From Candidatus Aenigmatarchaeota archaeon (GTDB lineage: Archaea; Aenigmatarchaeota; Aenigmatarchaeia; GW2011-AR5): a stretch of DNA of 5,934 bases. A program made the position numbers and the translations under genes. A model generated the notes under the pieces. It was not told the DNA's origin, did not search any database, and worked only from the letters and a program-made list of their open reading frames with translations. Each line of letters begins with the position of its first letter. Position 1 is the stretch's first letter. Location: the NCBI GenBank assembly GCA_016198625.1, contig JACQIH010000082.1, positions 1 to 5,934 of the forward strand. The letters are read 5' to 3'. Positions 5,109 to 5,934 of this stretch are shown here, in pieces.

Positions 5109-5903
5109 CTAAATTCGAAAGCAACCGGCTCTGCTTTTAATCGCTTTGTTCCAGTCTTCCCTAAAACGGGGAGAAATTCGTTCTGCCATATTCTGGAGCC
5201 TGTGCAAAGAAACGTCTCTTTTAAAACAGTCCGCCACTCCTCCAATGACGGTACTGTAAAACATAGCTGCAACATCTGTCTGCAATTTTCTGTCACCATT
5301 TTTCGCCAAAACATAAAGGTAACCAGCTATTTCCCTTGACTCTAAAGTCCCCGATCTTCTCCAAGAACCTGCCAAAAATCTTAAAAGCTGCCTTTTCTGT
5401 CCGGAATTGCCGCCTAAGATTACCAAATAGACGAAGCGGCTCTCAGGTAACCAGCTATAAGATCTTTCTGTTAGAAGTTCCTTCATAGCAAGAGCAGCGT
5501 AATTTGACGCGTTTGCGATTAGCGAAAAATCCCGGACAGCCTCAAATGCATTATTACCGAAAGGATCTTCGTAATATCCACGTTTTGTTATTGCCTGGAA
5601 CATTTTCTCCATTACCGAACGACTCCAGGCCTTGTATTCGGGATCTGGATTTTCTGCACGCATACGCTCTGCTATCCTTCTTATAGCGTAGAAAGTATCC
5701 TCGAGCTGTCCAGTATTTTCTGTTTCGAGAAGCCTCATCAAAGTCGGAAGAGCTCTTTTTTCTCTCAGATCTCCAAGCAGTTTCACTGTTCCACTCTCGC
5801 GTCTAGGAGAATTTATGTCCTGCAATAAAATCTCAGTGGCGCGCCCTGCTTTACCGAAGTAGATAAGCAATTTCATCATGTACCAGCCGCATTCTCTTTT
5901 CAT
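5109..5903 (-). CDS. HEAT-repeat-like helical protein, AT-richer than its neighbours
   Basis: A 264-residue soluble protein that I cannot place in a named family. Residues 38-80 (GTVKLLGDLREKRALPTL and the helix after it) fit a HEAT or PBS-lyase-type repeat: a helix ending L-G-D-L-R, then R-A-L-P-T-L and a second helix with AIRRIAER. Further helix pairs at about 118-145, 154-180 and 188-225 suggest an alpha-solenoid, usually a protein-interaction scaffold. No catalytic motif, signal peptide or membrane segment is seen. I chose ATG 5903 because AAAGGAG (5916-5910) precedes it by 6 nt. The frame stays open to the window edge with an ATG at 5933, so a longer start or an upstream part is possible. 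A hand count of two rows gives about 42% GC, lower than the adjacent helicase. Together with its SD-type start in a mostly leaderless setting, this hints at a different origin. It lies 51 bp upstream of hel308 on the same strand. Confidence 0.85.
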   Translation of the reverse strand: MKRECGWYMMKLLIYFGKAGRATEILLQDINSPRRESGTVKLLGDLREKRALPTLMRLLETENTGQLEDTFYAIRRIAERMRAENPDPEYKAWSRSVMEKMFQAITKRGYYEDPFGNNAFEAVRDFSLIANASNYAALAMKELLTERSYSWLPESRFVYLVILGGNSGQKRQLLRFLAGSWRRSGTLESREIAGYLYVLAKNGDRKLQTDVAAMFYSTVIGGVADCFKRDVSLHRLQNMAERISPRFREDWNKAIKSRAGCFRI

Positions 5904-5909
5904 GGGGTT

Positions 5910-5916
5910 CTCCTTT
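5910..5916 (-). promoter_or_regulatory. Ribosome binding site deciding the start of the HEAT-like gene
   Basis: The minus strand reads AAAGGAG, then AACCCC and ATG. This 6-nt spacing is standard and favours the start at 5903 over the in-frame ATG at the window edge. It is the only clear Shine-Dalgarno sequence with good spacing in the window. Confidence 0.6.
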
Positions 5917-5934
5917 CTCTTTGGATCGAACATA

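Overview
The window looks archaeal. It carries a Hel308-type superfamily 2 helicase with its archaeal C-terminal domains. It also carries a minus-strand tRNA gene interrupted by introns that fold into the archaeal bulge-helix-bulge (BHB) splice motif and whose CCA end is not encoded. Several genes have a TATA-like box about 26 nt before the start codon and no Shine-Dalgarno sequence, as in leaderless archaeal transcripts. Core genes are GC-rich (roughly 55-65% in hand-counted rows), while two segments are clearly AT-richer. No lineage below Archaea can be assigned with confidence. A small or DPANN-like genome is possible but not shown.

Layout from left to right. Positions 1-450 (+) hold the C-terminal part of a secreted-type metzincin zinc protease followed by a CARDB-like beta domain. 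Positions 450-773 (+) hold a 107-residue double zinc-ribbon protein that starts on the last base of the protease stop codon and is strikingly AT-rich (about 33% GC). Positions 783-1056 (-) hold a tRNA-Pro(CGG) gene that I reconstruct as three exons of 24, 15 and 35 nt (74 nt in total), separated by a roughly 133-nt structured intron in the D arm and a 67-nt intron at the canonical 37/38 site. Positions 1144-2007 (+) hold an unrecognised all-helical protein with a faint HhH-GPD glycosylase-like signature. Positions 2053-2904 (+) hold a ten-helix transporter of the TMEM144/GRP sugar-porter type in the drug/metabolite superfamily. Positions 2901-5057 (-) hold Hel308, convergent with the transporter, the two stop codons sharing one TTAA. 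Positions 5109-5903 (-) hold an AT-richer HEAT-repeat-like protein with a good ribosome binding site, cut close to or by the window edge.

The genes do not form one pathway. Hel308 (replication-fork repair) and the putative glycosylase-like protein could both be linked to genome maintenance, but nothing in their arrangement shows cooperation. The plus-strand genes are separately promoted (1144 and 2053) or coupled by overlap (protease and zinc ribbon). The HEAT-like gene and Hel308 lie in tandem with a 51-bp gap.

The most interesting element is the doubly interrupted tRNA-Pro gene. A standard scan could miss it because its exons are scattered over 274 bp and one intron lies in the D arm. I saw no CRISPR array, insertion sequence or defence cassette.
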